A DNA stretch of 64,000 bases, from contig NZ_CP063231.1 of NCBI RefSeq assembly GCF_023612255.1, forward strand, positions 2,772,001 to 2,836,000. The letters run 5' to 3'. The notes under the pieces were generated by a model. The model was not told the DNA's origin and did not search any database. It worked only from the letters and a program-made list of their open reading frames with translations. Every line of letters begins with the position of its first letter. Position 1 is the stretch's first letter. This DNA is from Luteibacter flocculans. GTDB taxonomy: Bacteria; Pseudomonadota; Gammaproteobacteria; Xanthomonadales; Rhodanobacteraceae. Made by a program: the position numbers and the translations under genes. Of the stretch, positions 17,713 to 25,547 are shown piece by piece.

Positions 17713-18146
17713 CGACCGCACGCGAAGCCACTGCCGCCGAAGCCCAGGCCGCCATCGCGGAGGAGTTCGCCTTCTTCGGCGACTGGACCGAGCGCTACCA
17801 ATACCTCATCGACCTGGGGCGCCAGTTGCCCGTGTTCCCCGATGAGCGCAAGACCGAGGAAAACCGCGTGCATGGCTGCCAGTCGATGGTCTGGCTGGTG
17901 CCCTCGGGCGACGCCTCGAGCATGCACTTCGACGCAGCCAGCGACTCCGCTATCGTCTCCGGCCTCATCGCCCTGGTGCTACGCGTGTATTCCGATCGCT
18001 CCGCCCGAGAAATCGTTGAGACCGAGCCGACCTACATTGAGCAGATCGGCCTCGCCAAGCATCTCTCCCCCACCCGCTCCAACGGCCTGGCAGCGATGCT
18101 GGTGAAGCTCAAGGCGTACGCAGCAGAAGCGCTGGCGAAGGGCTGA
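17709..18146 (+). CDS. sufE: SufE family cysteine desulfuration protein
   Basis: 145 residues. SufE accepts persulfide sulfur from the cysteine desulfurase SufS and passes it to the SufBCD scaffold. The sulfur-accepting cysteine is Cys57 in [12 protein letters not shown], the family signature. The start ATG overlaps the cysS stop (ATGA). The rest of a suf operon is not in this window, so partner enzymes must be encoded elsewhere. It is followed by a repeat-rich intergenic stretch. Confidence 0.93.
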   Translation: MTTAREATAAEAQAAIAEEFAFFGDWTERYQYLIDLGRQLPVFPDERKTEENRVHGCQSMVWLVPSGDASSMHFDAASDSAIVSGLIALVLRVYSDRSAREIVETEPTYIEQIGLAKHLSPTRSNGLAAMLVKLKAYAAEALAKG

Positions 18147-18207
18147 GAGGGGTCGCCCTCGCGGCGAAAACCCAAAAACGCGAGTGGGAGCCACAACCGA
18201 AGCGCCG

Positions 18208-18290
18208 GTGGGAGCCACCCTGGTGGCGAAAAGCCAACGGAGCGGTGTAGCCGCGAGGCAAGCTCCCATCGACAGCAGGCTGGCTCCCAC
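18208..18290. repeat. 83-bp composite REP-like element, copy 1
   Basis: The element is bounded by GTGGGAGCCA and TGGCTCCCAC, so its ends are inverted repeats. Each end contains an internal palindrome (for example GCCAGC-AG-GCTGGC in related units). The inner 53 bases (18211-18263) match the reverse complement of 30923-30975 with a single difference, and the 34.8-kb copy with several. Further partial units (GTGGGAGCC, CTGGCTCC) lie on both sides between about 18184 and 18332. It sits after sufE and before the convergent dksA gene. Confidence 0.8.
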
Positions 18291-18362
18291 CGACAAGCTG
18301 GCTCCTACCAGCAAGCTGGCTCCCGCCCGCAAATTCCCATCGCCGCCTTGCTGGCCTCACCA

Positions 18363-18397
18363 AACGAAAGAGCCCCGCGTTGCGGGGCTCTTTCGTT
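18363..18397. terminator. Bidirectional terminator between sufE and dksA
   Basis: A perfect 16-bp stem (AACGAAAGAGCCCCGC and its complement) with a three-base loop. A-rich and T-rich ends on both sides allow use in both directions: cysS-sufE from the left, dksA from the right. Confidence 0.88.
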
Positions 18398-18418
18398 ACC
18401 GGGTGCCGGAAAGAACGA

Positions 18419-19468
18419 TCAGTCGCCCATCTGCTTCTGCAGGTGTTCGCGACGCTCCTGCGCGTCGAGCGACAGCGTGGCGATCGGGCGCGCGTCGAGA
18501 CGATCGACACCGATCTCCTCGTCGGTCTCCTCGCAGAAGCCGTAGCGGCCTTCCTCGATACGGCGCAGGGCCTTGTCGATCTTGGAGATGAGCTTGCGGT
18601 AGCGATCGCGCGTGCGCAGTTCGAGCGAATTCTCGGTCTCGCGCGTGGCGCGCTCGGCCTCGTCGCCGACGTCGCGGACTTCCTCGCGGAGGTTGTCCAT
18701 CGTCTGGCGCGATTCCTCGACCAGTTGCTCACGCCATTCCTTCAACTTGTTACGGAAATAGGCGAGCTGACGGGGATTCATGTACTCCTCGTCGTCACCC
18801 GGCTTGTAGCCCTTCGGGAGGTCAATGACGGTCGAAGCGGGCAGCGCATAGCGGCCGTCTTCGCGCGTGATGCCGTTGTCGGCGGTATGGGAGGCAGTGC
18901 TGTTCATGCTTGCTTGAGCGGACTTCTCGTTTCTGGATGGGTTGGTGCCGGCCACCGCGGACGCAGTCCTGGGTGGCGCGGCGGCAACTGCCGATGCCGA
19001 ACGACCCTTTTCAGGGCTGGCGGCGGGCACGGCGGTTGCGGCTTTCTTGGCGGGTGCAGGCGCCGGGACGGGCGCCGACTTCACCGGTGCCGGCGGCGCT
19101 TTCTTCGCAGCGGCCGGCGGCGTTGCTTTCTTGGCGGCGACCGGAGACGCCTTTACGGGCGCCTTTGTGGCCTTCGCCGGAGTTTTCGTGGCGGTTTTTG
19201 CCGGTGCCGCCTTGGCAGCCTTCACCGGGGCAGCCTTCGCTGGCGCCTTCTTGGCGGCCGCTTTCGGTGCAGGCTTCGCTGCGGCGTTCTTCGCCGGCGC
19301 AGCCGCTTTCTTCGGGGCAGGCTGGGCCGCCGTCTTCGCGGGCGACTTCGCGGTTGTTTTGGTCGACTTCACCCCGGCCACTACCGTCCTGGCCTTCTTC
19401 ACGTCGCCGGCTCCGCCCTTCTTGGCGGCGCCCTTGGCGGTTGCGGAACTACGAGCGTCTTTCGCCAT
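18419..19468 (-). CDS. dksA: DksA-type RNA polymerase-binding regulator with long Lys/Ala/Pro-rich N-terminus
   Basis: 349 residues from the ATG at 19468 (a GTG nine bases earlier is an alternative). About the first 170 residues are a low-complexity, histone H1-like Ala/Lys/Pro tract with repeats such as KAAAPAKNAAAKPAPKAAA. A DksA coiled coil follows (about 210-300, AYFRNKLKEWREQLVEESRQ) and then the C-terminal zinc-finger region. Only one of the four usual zinc cysteines remains (GFCEETDEEIG then ATLSLDAQER). The RRIEEGRYGFCEE and DARPIATL contacts of DksA are kept. Likely role: stringent-response control of transcription together with ppGpp. The basic tail could bind nucleic acid. Monocistronic, with a strong terminator downstream. 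Confidence 0.9.
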   Translation of the reverse strand: MAKDARSSATAKGAAKKGGAGDVKKARTVVAGVKSTKTTAKSPAKTAAQPAPKKAAAPAKNAAAKPAPKAAAKKAPAKAAPVKAAKAAPAKTATKTPAKATKAPVKASPVAAKKATPPAAAKKAPPAPVKSAPVPAPAPAKKAATAVPAASPEKGRSASAVAAAPPRTASAVAGTNPSRNEKSAQASMNSTASHTADNGITREDGRYALPASTVIDLPKGYKPGDDEEYMNPRQLAYFRNKLKEWREQLVEESRQTMDNLREEVRDVGDEAERATRETENSLELRTRDRYRKLISKIDKALRRIEEGRYGFCEETDEEIGVDRLDARPIATLSLDAQERREHLQKQMGD

Positions 19469-19581
19469 TTCCTTCACCTCGGTGGCCGTGGCGGCGGGGT
19501 GTTATAGCCCAGATGCGTTACCCCAGCAACCTATCTTCTGGGATACTGTGGACTGCTTATGCCGGCGAACACCGACACACA

Positions 19582-19842
19582 GTGACCCGCCTCCTCCTAT
19601 TCCTGCTTTCCCTCTACAAACGCTGGCTGAGCCCCCTGCTCGGAGCCCGCTGCCGGTTCCATCCCTCCTGTTCCGATTATGCCCGGGTCGCCATCGCCCG
19701 CTTCGGTCCGCTGCGCGGCGGCACGCTCAGTGCGTGGCGCATCCTGCGCTGCCAGCCGCTTTGCGAAGGCGGCCACGATCCCGTACCCGACCAATTCGTC
19801 CTGCGCCGCTGCGGCGCTCAAGGAGCACATACCCATGACTGA
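19582..19842 (+). CDS. yidD: Membrane protein insertion efficiency factor YidD
   Basis: 86 residues starting at GTG 19582. The family signature is complete: LLSLYKRWLSPLLGARCRFHPSCSDYA spans residues 9-35, followed by GGTLSAWRILRCQPLCEGGHDPVP with paired cysteines. YidD is a small peripheral inner-membrane protein that helps YidC-dependent insertion. It is usually next to rnpA/yidC near the origin; here it is instead coupled to dihydroorotase, whose start lies eight bases inside its end. The C-terminal tail after VPDQFV is short and not conserved. Confidence 0.9.
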   Translation: MTRLLLFLLSLYKRWLSPLLGARCRFHPSCSDYARVAIARFGPLRGGTLSAWRILRCQPLCEGGHDPVPDQFVLRRCGAQGAHTHD

Positions 19843-21175
19843 CGCCTGGCTCATCAAGAACGCCGAACTCGTCAACGAAGGCCGACGTTTCACCGCCGAC
19901 GTCCGCGTCAGCGGCGGAAAAATCGAAACGATCGCGCAAGGCTTGGAAAATCGGCGTGACGAACAGGTCATCGACGCCACCGGCCTGTGGCTGCTGCCGG
20001 GCATGATCGACGATCAGGTGCATTTCCGCGAACCCGGCCTCACGCAGAAAGCCGACATCGCCAGCGAATCCCGCGCGTGTGCGGCAGGCGGCATCACCAG
20101 CTTCATGGAAATGCCGAATACGAAGCCACCGGCACTGGACCGCGACTCGCTCGAAGCCAAGTACTCGCGCGCTGCCGAAACCTCCGTGGTCAACTACGCG
20201 TTCTATCTCGGCGCGAGCAACGACAACCTCGAGGCCATCCGCGCACTCGATCCTAAGAGCGCACCGGGCATCAAGGTCTTCATGGGCGCTTCCACCGGCA
20301 ACATGCTGGTCGACAACCCGGAAACCCTTGACCACATCTTCCGCGATGCGCCGACACCGATCATCACGCATTGCGAAGACACGCCGATGATCGATGCGAA
20401 CCTCGCGAAGGCGCACGAAAAGTACGGCGAGGACATCCCCGCCTGGGAACACCCCCATATCCGTTCGCGCGAGGCCTGCATCAAGTCCACGCGCCTCGCG
20501 ATCTCGCTCGCGAGAAAGCACAACACCCGTCTCCACGTGCTGCACATCTCCACCGCCGACGAGCTCGCCCTGTTCGAACCGGGTCCTATCGAAGGTAAGC
20601 GGATCACGGCGGAGACCTGCGTGCACTTCCTGCATTTCGGCGGCAAGGCCGATTACGACGAGAAGGGTTTCCTCATCAAGTGCAACCCGGCGATCAAGGA
20701 CGAGGCCGATCGCGAGGCGATCATTAAGGCGCTGGCCGAGGGCCGTCTCGACGTCCTCGCCACCGACCACGCGCCGCATCTGCTCGAAGAAAAAGCACAG
20801 AAGTACGACAAGGCGCCGTCGGGGCTGCCGCTGGTCCAATTTGCCTTGCAGGCCGCGCTGGAACGCGTGTTTGAGAAAAAGCTCACCCTGGAGCGCGTGG
20901 TCGAAACCGTCTGTCACGCGCCGGCAAAGCTGTTCGACGTCGAAAAGCGAGGTTTCCTGCGCGAAGGCTACGCCGCCGATCTCGTACTGGTGGATCCGAA
21001 GCGCAAGCACACCGTGACGCGAGAAGAGGTGCTGTCCAAGTGCGGCTGGTCGCCATTCGAAGGCACCACCTTCAGCAGCAGCATCGTCTCCACCTTCGTC
21101 AACGGCCAGCGCGTGTGGGATGGCAAGACCGTGGACGGCAACGTACGCGGCCAGCGGCTGGCGTTCGATCGATGA
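19835..21175 (+). CDS. pyrC: Dihydroorotase (amidohydrolase superfamily)
   Basis: 446 residues, start ATG 19835 with AGGAG nearby. Pyrimidine synthesis enzyme interconverting carbamoyl aspartate and dihydroorotate. The first metal-binding motif reads MIDDQVHFREPGLTQKA (57-73): the usual HxH has Gln61 in place of the first His, with His63 kept. Other parts are GITSFMEMPNTKPPA, KVFMGASTGN (region of the carbamylated lysine or equivalent), HCEDTPMI, LHVLHISTADE and the catalytic-Asp motif ATDHAPH. A related family with the Gln variant is known in Bacteroidetes and Xanthomonadales, so activity is likely. It overlaps yidD at one end and the M23 peptidase gene (ATGA) at the other. Confidence 0.88.
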   Translation: MTDAWLIKNAELVNEGRRFTADVRVSGGKIETIAQGLENRRDEQVIDATGLWLLPGMIDDQVHFREPGLTQKADIASESRACAAGGITSFMEMPNTKPPALDRDSLEAKYSRAAETSVVNYAFYLGASNDNLEAIRALDPKSAPGIKVFMGASTGNMLVDNPETLDHIFRDAPTPIITHCEDTPMIDANLAKAHEKYGEDIPAWEHPHIRSREACIKSTRLAISLARKHNTRLHVLHISTADELALFEPGPIEGKRITAETCVHFLHFGGKADYDEKGFLIKCNPAIKDEADREAIIKALAEGRLDVLATDHAPHLLEEKAQKYDKAPSGLPLVQFALQAALERVFEKKLTLERVVETVCHAPAKLFDVEKRGFLREGYAADLVLVDPKRKHTVTREEVLSKCGWSPFEGTTFSSSIVSTFVNGQRVWDGKTVDGNVRGQRLAFDR

Positions 21176-21972
21176 GGCAATGGTTCGGCGCGCTCGGCGC
21201 GCTACTGCTCTCCGGCCAGGCGCAGGCGGCTGCCCAGGACCTTCCGACGAGCGTGTCCCAGGGCGCACTCGTGGTCGCGCATGCCAAACCCGGCGCCCGC
21301 GTCTTAGTCGACGACAGACCGGTACACGTAGCCCCCGACGGGGTCTACGTCTTCGGCGTGGGGCGTGACGAGAAAGGCCCTGTCGTCGTGACGGTAGGCG
21401 ACGTGCGACATAACCTCGCCGTCGTCCCGCGCGACTGGCCGATCGAGCGCGTGGAGGGCGTGCCGCCCGGCACGGTGAACCCGCCGCCGGCCGTGGCCGC
21501 GCGCATCGAGCGCGAACAGGCAGCGGTCGTCGCTGCACGTTCGCGGGACGACGCCCGGGAAGATTTCGCACATGGCTTCATCTGGCCCGTCACGGGCCGG
21601 ATCAGCGGCCGCTTCGGCAACCAGCGGATCTACAACGGCGATCCAAAAGCACCGCACTCGGGCATGGACATCGCCGTGCCCGAAGGCACGCCGGTCAAGG
21701 CGCCCGCAGACGGTGTAATCACCTTCGCCAACCCCGATCTCTACCTGACCGGCGGTACGGTGCTGCTCGACCACGGCTTCGGGCTGTCGTCCAACTTCCT
21801 GCATCTGTCGCGGATCGACGTGAAGGTCGGCCAGCGCGTTCACCAGGGGCAGATCATCGGCGCGGCGGGCAAGACGGGCCGCGCTACGGGCCCGCACCTG
21901 CACTGGGGCTTCAACTGGTTCGGTGTGCGCCTCGATCCCCTGCTGCTGCCAGGCATCGAACCCAATTCCTAG
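21172..21972 (+). CDS. M23 family metallopeptidase (exported, LytM-like)
   Basis: 266 residues with an N-terminal signal peptide (FGALGALLLSGQAQA, about 5-20), a linker domain and a C-terminal M23 domain (about 150-255). The zinc ligands are visible: PHSGMDIAVPEGTPV (His and Asp), HLSRIDVKVGQ and GPHLHWGFNWFG (HxH). All expected catalytic residues are kept, so it should be an active peptidoglycan endopeptidase acting in the periplasm. The start is coupled to the dihydroorotase stop. It is followed by a strong hairpin terminator shared with convergent folE2. Confidence 0.92.
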   Translation: MRQWFGALGALLLSGQAQAAAQDLPTSVSQGALVVAHAKPGARVLVDDRPVHVAPDGVYVFGVGRDEKGPVVVTVGDVRHNLAVVPRDWPIERVEGVPPGTVNPPPAVAARIEREQAAVVAARSRDDAREDFAHGFIWPVTGRISGRFGNQRIYNGDPKAPHSGMDIAVPEGTPVKAPADGVITFANPDLYLTGGTVLLDHGFGLSSNFLHLSRIDVKVGQRVHQGQIIGAAGKTGRATGPHLHWGFNWFGVRLDPLLLPGIEPNS

Positions 21973-21977
21973 GGCCT

Positions 21978-22004
21978 GTCCAGGGCCTGTAACAGGCCCT
22001 GGAC
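21978..22004. terminator. Hairpin between convergent M23 peptidase and folE2 genes
   Basis: A 12-bp perfect stem (GTCCAGGGCCTG and its complement) with a three-base loop (TAA). There is no T-run, so termination efficiency is uncertain, but position and strength fit a shared bidirectional terminator. Confidence 0.65.
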
Positions 22005-22014
22005 GCGAACCGCT

Positions 22015-22938
22015 TCAGCGCGCCTTGGAAGCGAACGCCACGGCATCGTGCGGATGCAGGCTTTCGTGATGGGCCACGCGCAGGTGGAAATCGGCGATCC
22101 GCGGATCGACCTCGAGCGTTTTCTGAATGCGCCGCGCCGCGTCCTCGCAGAACATCAGGTTCTGCCCGTTGGCGAGGGCGAAGGCCTGCTCGTCGGCGCG
22201 CTTGACGGCCGTCTGCACGGGCGTACCGAGCGCAGCTTCCACGTTATCGATCATGTCCACGAGGGGAAACACGCCCTCGCCCACGGGACGAACGCGAATG
22301 GTGGCGGTGCTGCGCTGCGCATGCGGCGTGGCGACGATGCCCTGCTCCGTACCCAGCCATGCCAGGATCGTCTCCCGATCCAGCGGCTCACCGGCCGCAA
22401 AGGTCTTGGCAAAGTTGTCCTGAATCAGCTGCCGTGACAACGCTGCAGAGGCCGGGCACGTCGACGAATAGACCACGTCCGTGGTGATCTCGATGCGGAA
22501 GTCGTCACCGTTGAGCGTGGCGTCGATGGTGACCGGGTACGCACGCCAGCCGCTGTTCTCGCTGCGCAACGACTTGCGGCGCACGAGATGCTCGAAGCGG
22601 ATCGTGATACGCGCGCGATCGGACAGGCCTTCATGCGAGGACAGGAACGACTGCAACAGGCCGCGTACGCCGGCAACCGTCAACGGGGCCGCCGACAAGG
22701 CGTCGGAGACCAGCAGATAGAGCCGCGACATGTGAATGCCGCGCGCTTCCGGCTTCTTGAGATCGACGAAGGCACCGACACGCGCGCCGGTCGAGCGGAC
22801 GTCGCCGTCGCCGGCATCGAACGCCACCGGCATTTCCATGCCGTCCATGCCTACCCAGTCGAGCGTGCCGACGGCCAGGGCATGTTCCTGCGAAGCGACG
22901 TCCGGCAGCAGGCGATGGGGAGAATCGTGGATGTACAT
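22015..22938 (-). CDS. folE2: GTP cyclohydrolase FolE2 (type IB)
   Basis: 307 residues. It converts GTP to 7,8-dihydroneopterin triphosphate, the first step of folate (and queuosine-type) synthesis, with a metal other than obligate zinc. Family marks are VGMDGMEMPV near 29-38, a catalytic Glu in the RFEHLVRRKSLRSENSGW region (114-131), the metal cysteine Cys161 in SSTCPASAALS, and NLMFCEDAARR. FolE2 is often induced by zinc starvation through Zur, but no Zur box was recognised upstream. Convergent with the M23 gene. Confidence 0.95.
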   Translation of the reverse strand: MYIHDSPHRLLPDVASQEHALAVGTLDWVGMDGMEMPVAFDAGDGDVRSTGARVGAFVDLKKPEARGIHMSRLYLLVSDALSAAPLTVAGVRGLLQSFLSSHEGLSDRARITIRFEHLVRRKSLRSENSGWRAYPVTIDATLNGDDFRIEITTDVVYSSTCPASAALSRQLIQDNFAKTFAAGEPLDRETILAWLGTEQGIVATPHAQRSTATIRVRPVGEGVFPLVDMIDNVEAALGTPVQTAVKRADEQAFALANGQNLMFCEDAARRIQKTLEVDPRIADFHLRVAHHESLHPHDAVAFASKAR

Positions 22939-23034
22939 CAGGGAAAATCCTTGGGACGTGCCGCGGGCGGCTTACCGTGACCACATGGGGGCCCGGGGAG
23001 GTGGCTCAATGGTGAGTGCCGGGAAACGGTCCGT

Positions 23035-23871
23035 TCAGTTGAATCGCTCTGCATGCCGCGCCGCAAGCCATGCCCGGATCGCCGTGGCGGGGCCGGTGCG
23101 CGACTGGCGTCGATGCAACTCGGCGAAAGGCTCGCCTGCGCGGGCGGCCGAGCGCGCCGTGGACAGCGAGGTCCGCCCCTCCAATCCGCGGAAGGTGCTA
23201 ATCGGCTCCCCCTGCGCCAGCGCCTCACGCAGGCCGTCGGCCAGTTCGCCCAGTTGCGCACGCAACGCGTCGCGACGGCTTGGCGAATCGATCTTGAGTT
23301 GCGCGCGCGCGAGGCCGTGCCGCGCCAGTCGCGCCATGGGCAAAGGCAGGCGCTCGCGTTCCGCATCGAGCTCGAGCCGCGACAAGGCGAACACCAGATG
23401 CGACAGCGTCGCCACGCGAGACGCGGCCTCGGTCGGCGCGTCGGGACCGAACCACCACATGTTCTCGAGGCGCGCCAGCGCGCCGTGCAGCCCTTGCGAG
23501 GCCGCGACCTGTGCCGCGAAATCCGACGGCGTGCCCTGCTCCAGTTGCGCCATCGCTGCCAGCACCGGCGCCAGCCAGATGTCCGCGGGAATCGCGCGAG
23601 CCCGCTCGCTCGCGAACAGTGCCTGGGTCAACGGATGGCGACCGCCGCTGGCCGGGGCACCGGACAATTCCTCCGCCCACCATTGCAGCTTCGCCGCGGC
23701 CACGCTCGGCTCACGGATGCCGTAGGCCGTCGCGACCAGTTCCTGCTCGAAGGCTGCGAGCGCCACGCGCTCGTCGCGCACCGACGGCGCGACGAAACCG
23801 AGCGCCACGCGCTGCTGCGGCTGGACCGCCAACCACTTGTCGATGAAGCTCTGGGTAGCGCTGTCGCTCAC
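23035..23871 (-). CDS. Squalene/phytoene synthase-like protein (NDUFAF6-type)
   Basis: 278 residues starting at GTG 23869-23871, which overlaps the preceding phosphatase stop (GTGA). The VRDERVALAAFEQELVATAYG and AAAKLQWWAEELSG segments (about 30-75) match the all-alpha prenyl-synthase-like fold. The Asp-rich DxxxD metal motifs needed for squalene or phytoene synthesis are not apparent. This resembles the NDUFAF6 branch, linked in eukaryotes to respiratory complex I assembly, rather than a true carotenoid enzyme. It is last in the operon ubiG - phosphatase - this gene, which also fits a respiratory role. Biochemical function is uncertain. Confidence 0.75.
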   Translation of the reverse strand: MSDSATQSFIDKWLAVQPQQRVALGFVAPSVRDERVALAAFEQELVATAYGIREPSVAAAKLQWWAEELSGAPASGGRHPLTQALFASERARAIPADIWLAPVLAAMAQLEQGTPSDFAAQVAASQGLHGALARLENMWWFGPDAPTEAASRVATLSHLVFALSRLELDAERERLPLPMARLARHGLARAQLKIDSPSRRDALRAQLGELADGLREALAQGEPISTFRGLEGRTSLSTARSAARAGEPFAELHRRQSRTGPATAIRAWLAARHAERFN

Positions 23872-24548
23872 GCCGCAGCCTCCCTGACGCCCAGCAGCGC
23901 GGCAAGATCGTCCGGGTGATCGAGCACGGCATCCGCGCCCCACGCGTCCGGATCGCCGCCATCGAGGTAACCCCAGCGCACCGCCACAGTGAACAGCCCC
24001 GCCGCGTTGCCCGCAAGGATGTCGCGACGGTCGTCCCCGACGAACACCGAGCGTGCCGCCTCGCACCCGGCGAGTGCGCACGCGTGCAGCACCGGCGCGG
24101 GATCGGGCTTCTTCACCGGCAGCGTGTCACCGGAGACCACCGCTGCCGGCTTCCAGTGCGGCACAGCCTGCGGCAACAGTGCGTCCGTCAGGAATCCAGG
24201 CTTGTTGGTGACGATGCCCCAACGGATCGCGGCGTTGTCGAGACCCGCGAGCAGGGCTTCCACGCCATCGAAGGCCACCGTGTGGCGAGCCATCGCCGCC
24301 TCGTAGATGGCGAGATAGCGCGGCACGAGCGCCAGCAGCGCCTCCGCGGTGATCTCGGGGAACCCCACGCCGATGATGGCGCGAGAACCACGCGATACCA
24401 CCGGTCGCACTCGCTCGTACGGCGGCGGGGCGACGCCCTCCTCCGCGCACAGATCGACCAGCGCAGCGTGGAGATCCAGCGCACTGTCGAGCAGCGTGCC
24501 GTCGAGGTCGAAGAACACCCCGTCCGGCCGGAACGGCAGGATGCTCAT
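23868..24548 (-). CDS. gph: HAD-family phosphatase (phosphoglycolate phosphatase / MupP-like)
   Basis: 226 residues with the standard HAD motifs: DLDGTLLDSALDL (motif I, nucleophile and acid Asp near 19-21), VTNKPGF (motif II), and KKPDPAP plus FVGDDRRDILAGNAAG (motifs III/IV). Usual annotation is phosphoglycolate phosphatase. However, the gene directly follows ubiG, which is also the location of mupP in Pseudomonas, whose product dephosphorylates N-acetylmuramic acid 6-phosphate in peptidoglycan recycling. Sequence reading alone does not separate the two. The start overlaps the ubiG stop by four bases. Confidence 0.85.
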   Translation of the reverse strand: MSILPFRPDGVFFDLDGTLLDSALDLHAALVDLCAEEGVAPPPYERVRPVVSRGSRAIIGVGFPEITAEALLALVPRYLAIYEAAMARHTVAFDGVEALLAGLDNAAIRWGIVTNKPGFLTDALLPQAVPHWKPAAVVSGDTLPVKKPDPAPVLHACALAGCEAARSVFVGDDRRDILAGNAAGLFTVAVRWGYLDGGDPDAWGADAVLDHPDDLAALLGVREAAA

Positions 24549-25258
24549 CCCGCTTTCCTCGCCGCCAGCACGTAGTTGACCGCGGTATTGGACGAGAGGC
24601 TGGCGTTGCGCGTGAGCGGGTTGTACGCCAGCCCCTTGATGTCTTCCAGTTCGAGGTCGAAGCGACGCAGCATCGTGGCGACTTCGGACGGCTTCAGGAA
24701 CTGCGCGTAGCGATGCGTGCCCCGCGGCAGCAGACCCATGACGTACTCCGCCCCGACGATCGCGGCACCGAATGCAGCAGGCGTGCGGTTGAGCGTGGAC
24801 AGGAAGAGCTGGCCACCGGGCTTCAGCATCGCCGAGAGGTCGCGGATCAGCGCCTGCGGGTCGGGCACGTGCTCGATCAGCTCCATGCAGCAGACCACGT
24901 CGAACGAGGCAGGCTCGGCCTCGGCCAGTGCCGTCGACGACTGCACGCGGTAATCGACTTGCAGGTTCGACTCGAACAGATGCAGCTTGGCGATCTCGAT
25001 GAGCTTGTCGCCCAGATCGATCGCCGTGACGTTGGCGCCTGCGCGCGCCAGAGCCTCGCTCAACAGGCCGCCACCGCAGCCGACATCGACCACACGGGCG
25101 CCACGCAGGTTTGCGCGGCCCGCCACATAGGCGGCGCGTACGGGGTTCAGGTCATGCAGCGGTCGCGATTCGCCATCGGGATCCCACCAGCGGGCGGCGA
25201 GTTTTTCGAAGCGGGCGATTTCTTCCGCGCTGACGTTGGGGTTGGCTTGGGTCTGCAT
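24545..25258 (-). CDS. ubiG: Ubiquinone biosynthesis O-methyltransferase
   Basis: 237 residues. SAM-dependent methyltransferase acting twice in ubiquinone synthesis. Start ATG 25258 was chosen because homologues begin just before ISAEEIARFEKLA-like segments (here VSAEEIARFEKLAARWWDP, 9-27). Motif I is VVDVGCGGGLLSEALAR (about 55-71), followed by VCCMELIEHVPDP and LFLSTLNRT. In-frame upstream sequence to 25438 overlaps the YciI-like gene and was excluded. Operon: YciI-like gene four bases upstream, phosphatase overlapping downstream. Confidence 0.94.
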   Translation of the reverse strand: MQTQANPNVSAEEIARFEKLAARWWDPDGESRPLHDLNPVRAAYVAGRANLRGARVVDVGCGGGLLSEALARAGANVTAIDLGDKLIEIAKLHLFESNLQVDYRVQSSTALAEAEPASFDVVCCMELIEHVPDPQALIRDLSAMLKPGGQLFLSTLNRTPAAFGAAIVGAEYVMGLLPRGTHRYAQFLKPSEVATMLRRFDLELEDIKGLAYNPLTRNASLSSNTAVNYVLAARKAG

Positions 25259-25262
25259 GGTG

Positions 25263-25547
25263 TTACTCCTTCGCCGCAAAGCGACGCACGCGCCACTCAT
25301 GGACGGTAAGGGTCGACGATCCGGTGGTGTGCAAGGGATCGCGGTGGGCAAGTTCGGTAGCGGTCGCGAGATCGGCCGCACGCAGCAGATAGGCACCGCC
25401 ACTGCCATCGGTGAACGGACCGGTGGCGTCCAGCACACCTTGTTCGGTCAGCGCCGCAAGAAACGCCTTGTGCGCCTCGCCAGCCTCTGCCTGGAAATGC
25501 GGCGTGCGCATCGCGAGCACAAGGTAGAGGTGCACCGGTTCGCTCAT
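25263..25547 (-). CDS. YciI family protein
   Basis: 94 residues, start overlapping the deaminase stop (ATGA). A ferredoxin-like fold small protein. Its conserved His/Asp pair would be in the AHKAFL and DGSGGAYLL segments, which fits YciI-type proteins described as possible dehydrochlorinase- or dehydratase-like enzymes. No known specific substrate. It sits between an MtaD-type deaminase and ubiG, all likely on one transcript. Confidence 0.8.
   Translation of the reverse strand: MSEPVHLYLVLAMRTPHFQAEAGEAHKAFLAALTEQGVLDATGPFTDGSGGAYLLRAADLATATELAHRDPLHTTGSSTLTVHEWRVRRFAAKE

Noticed and set aside
22939-23034. Zur box upstream of folE2
   Set aside because: No palindrome resembling the known site was found.
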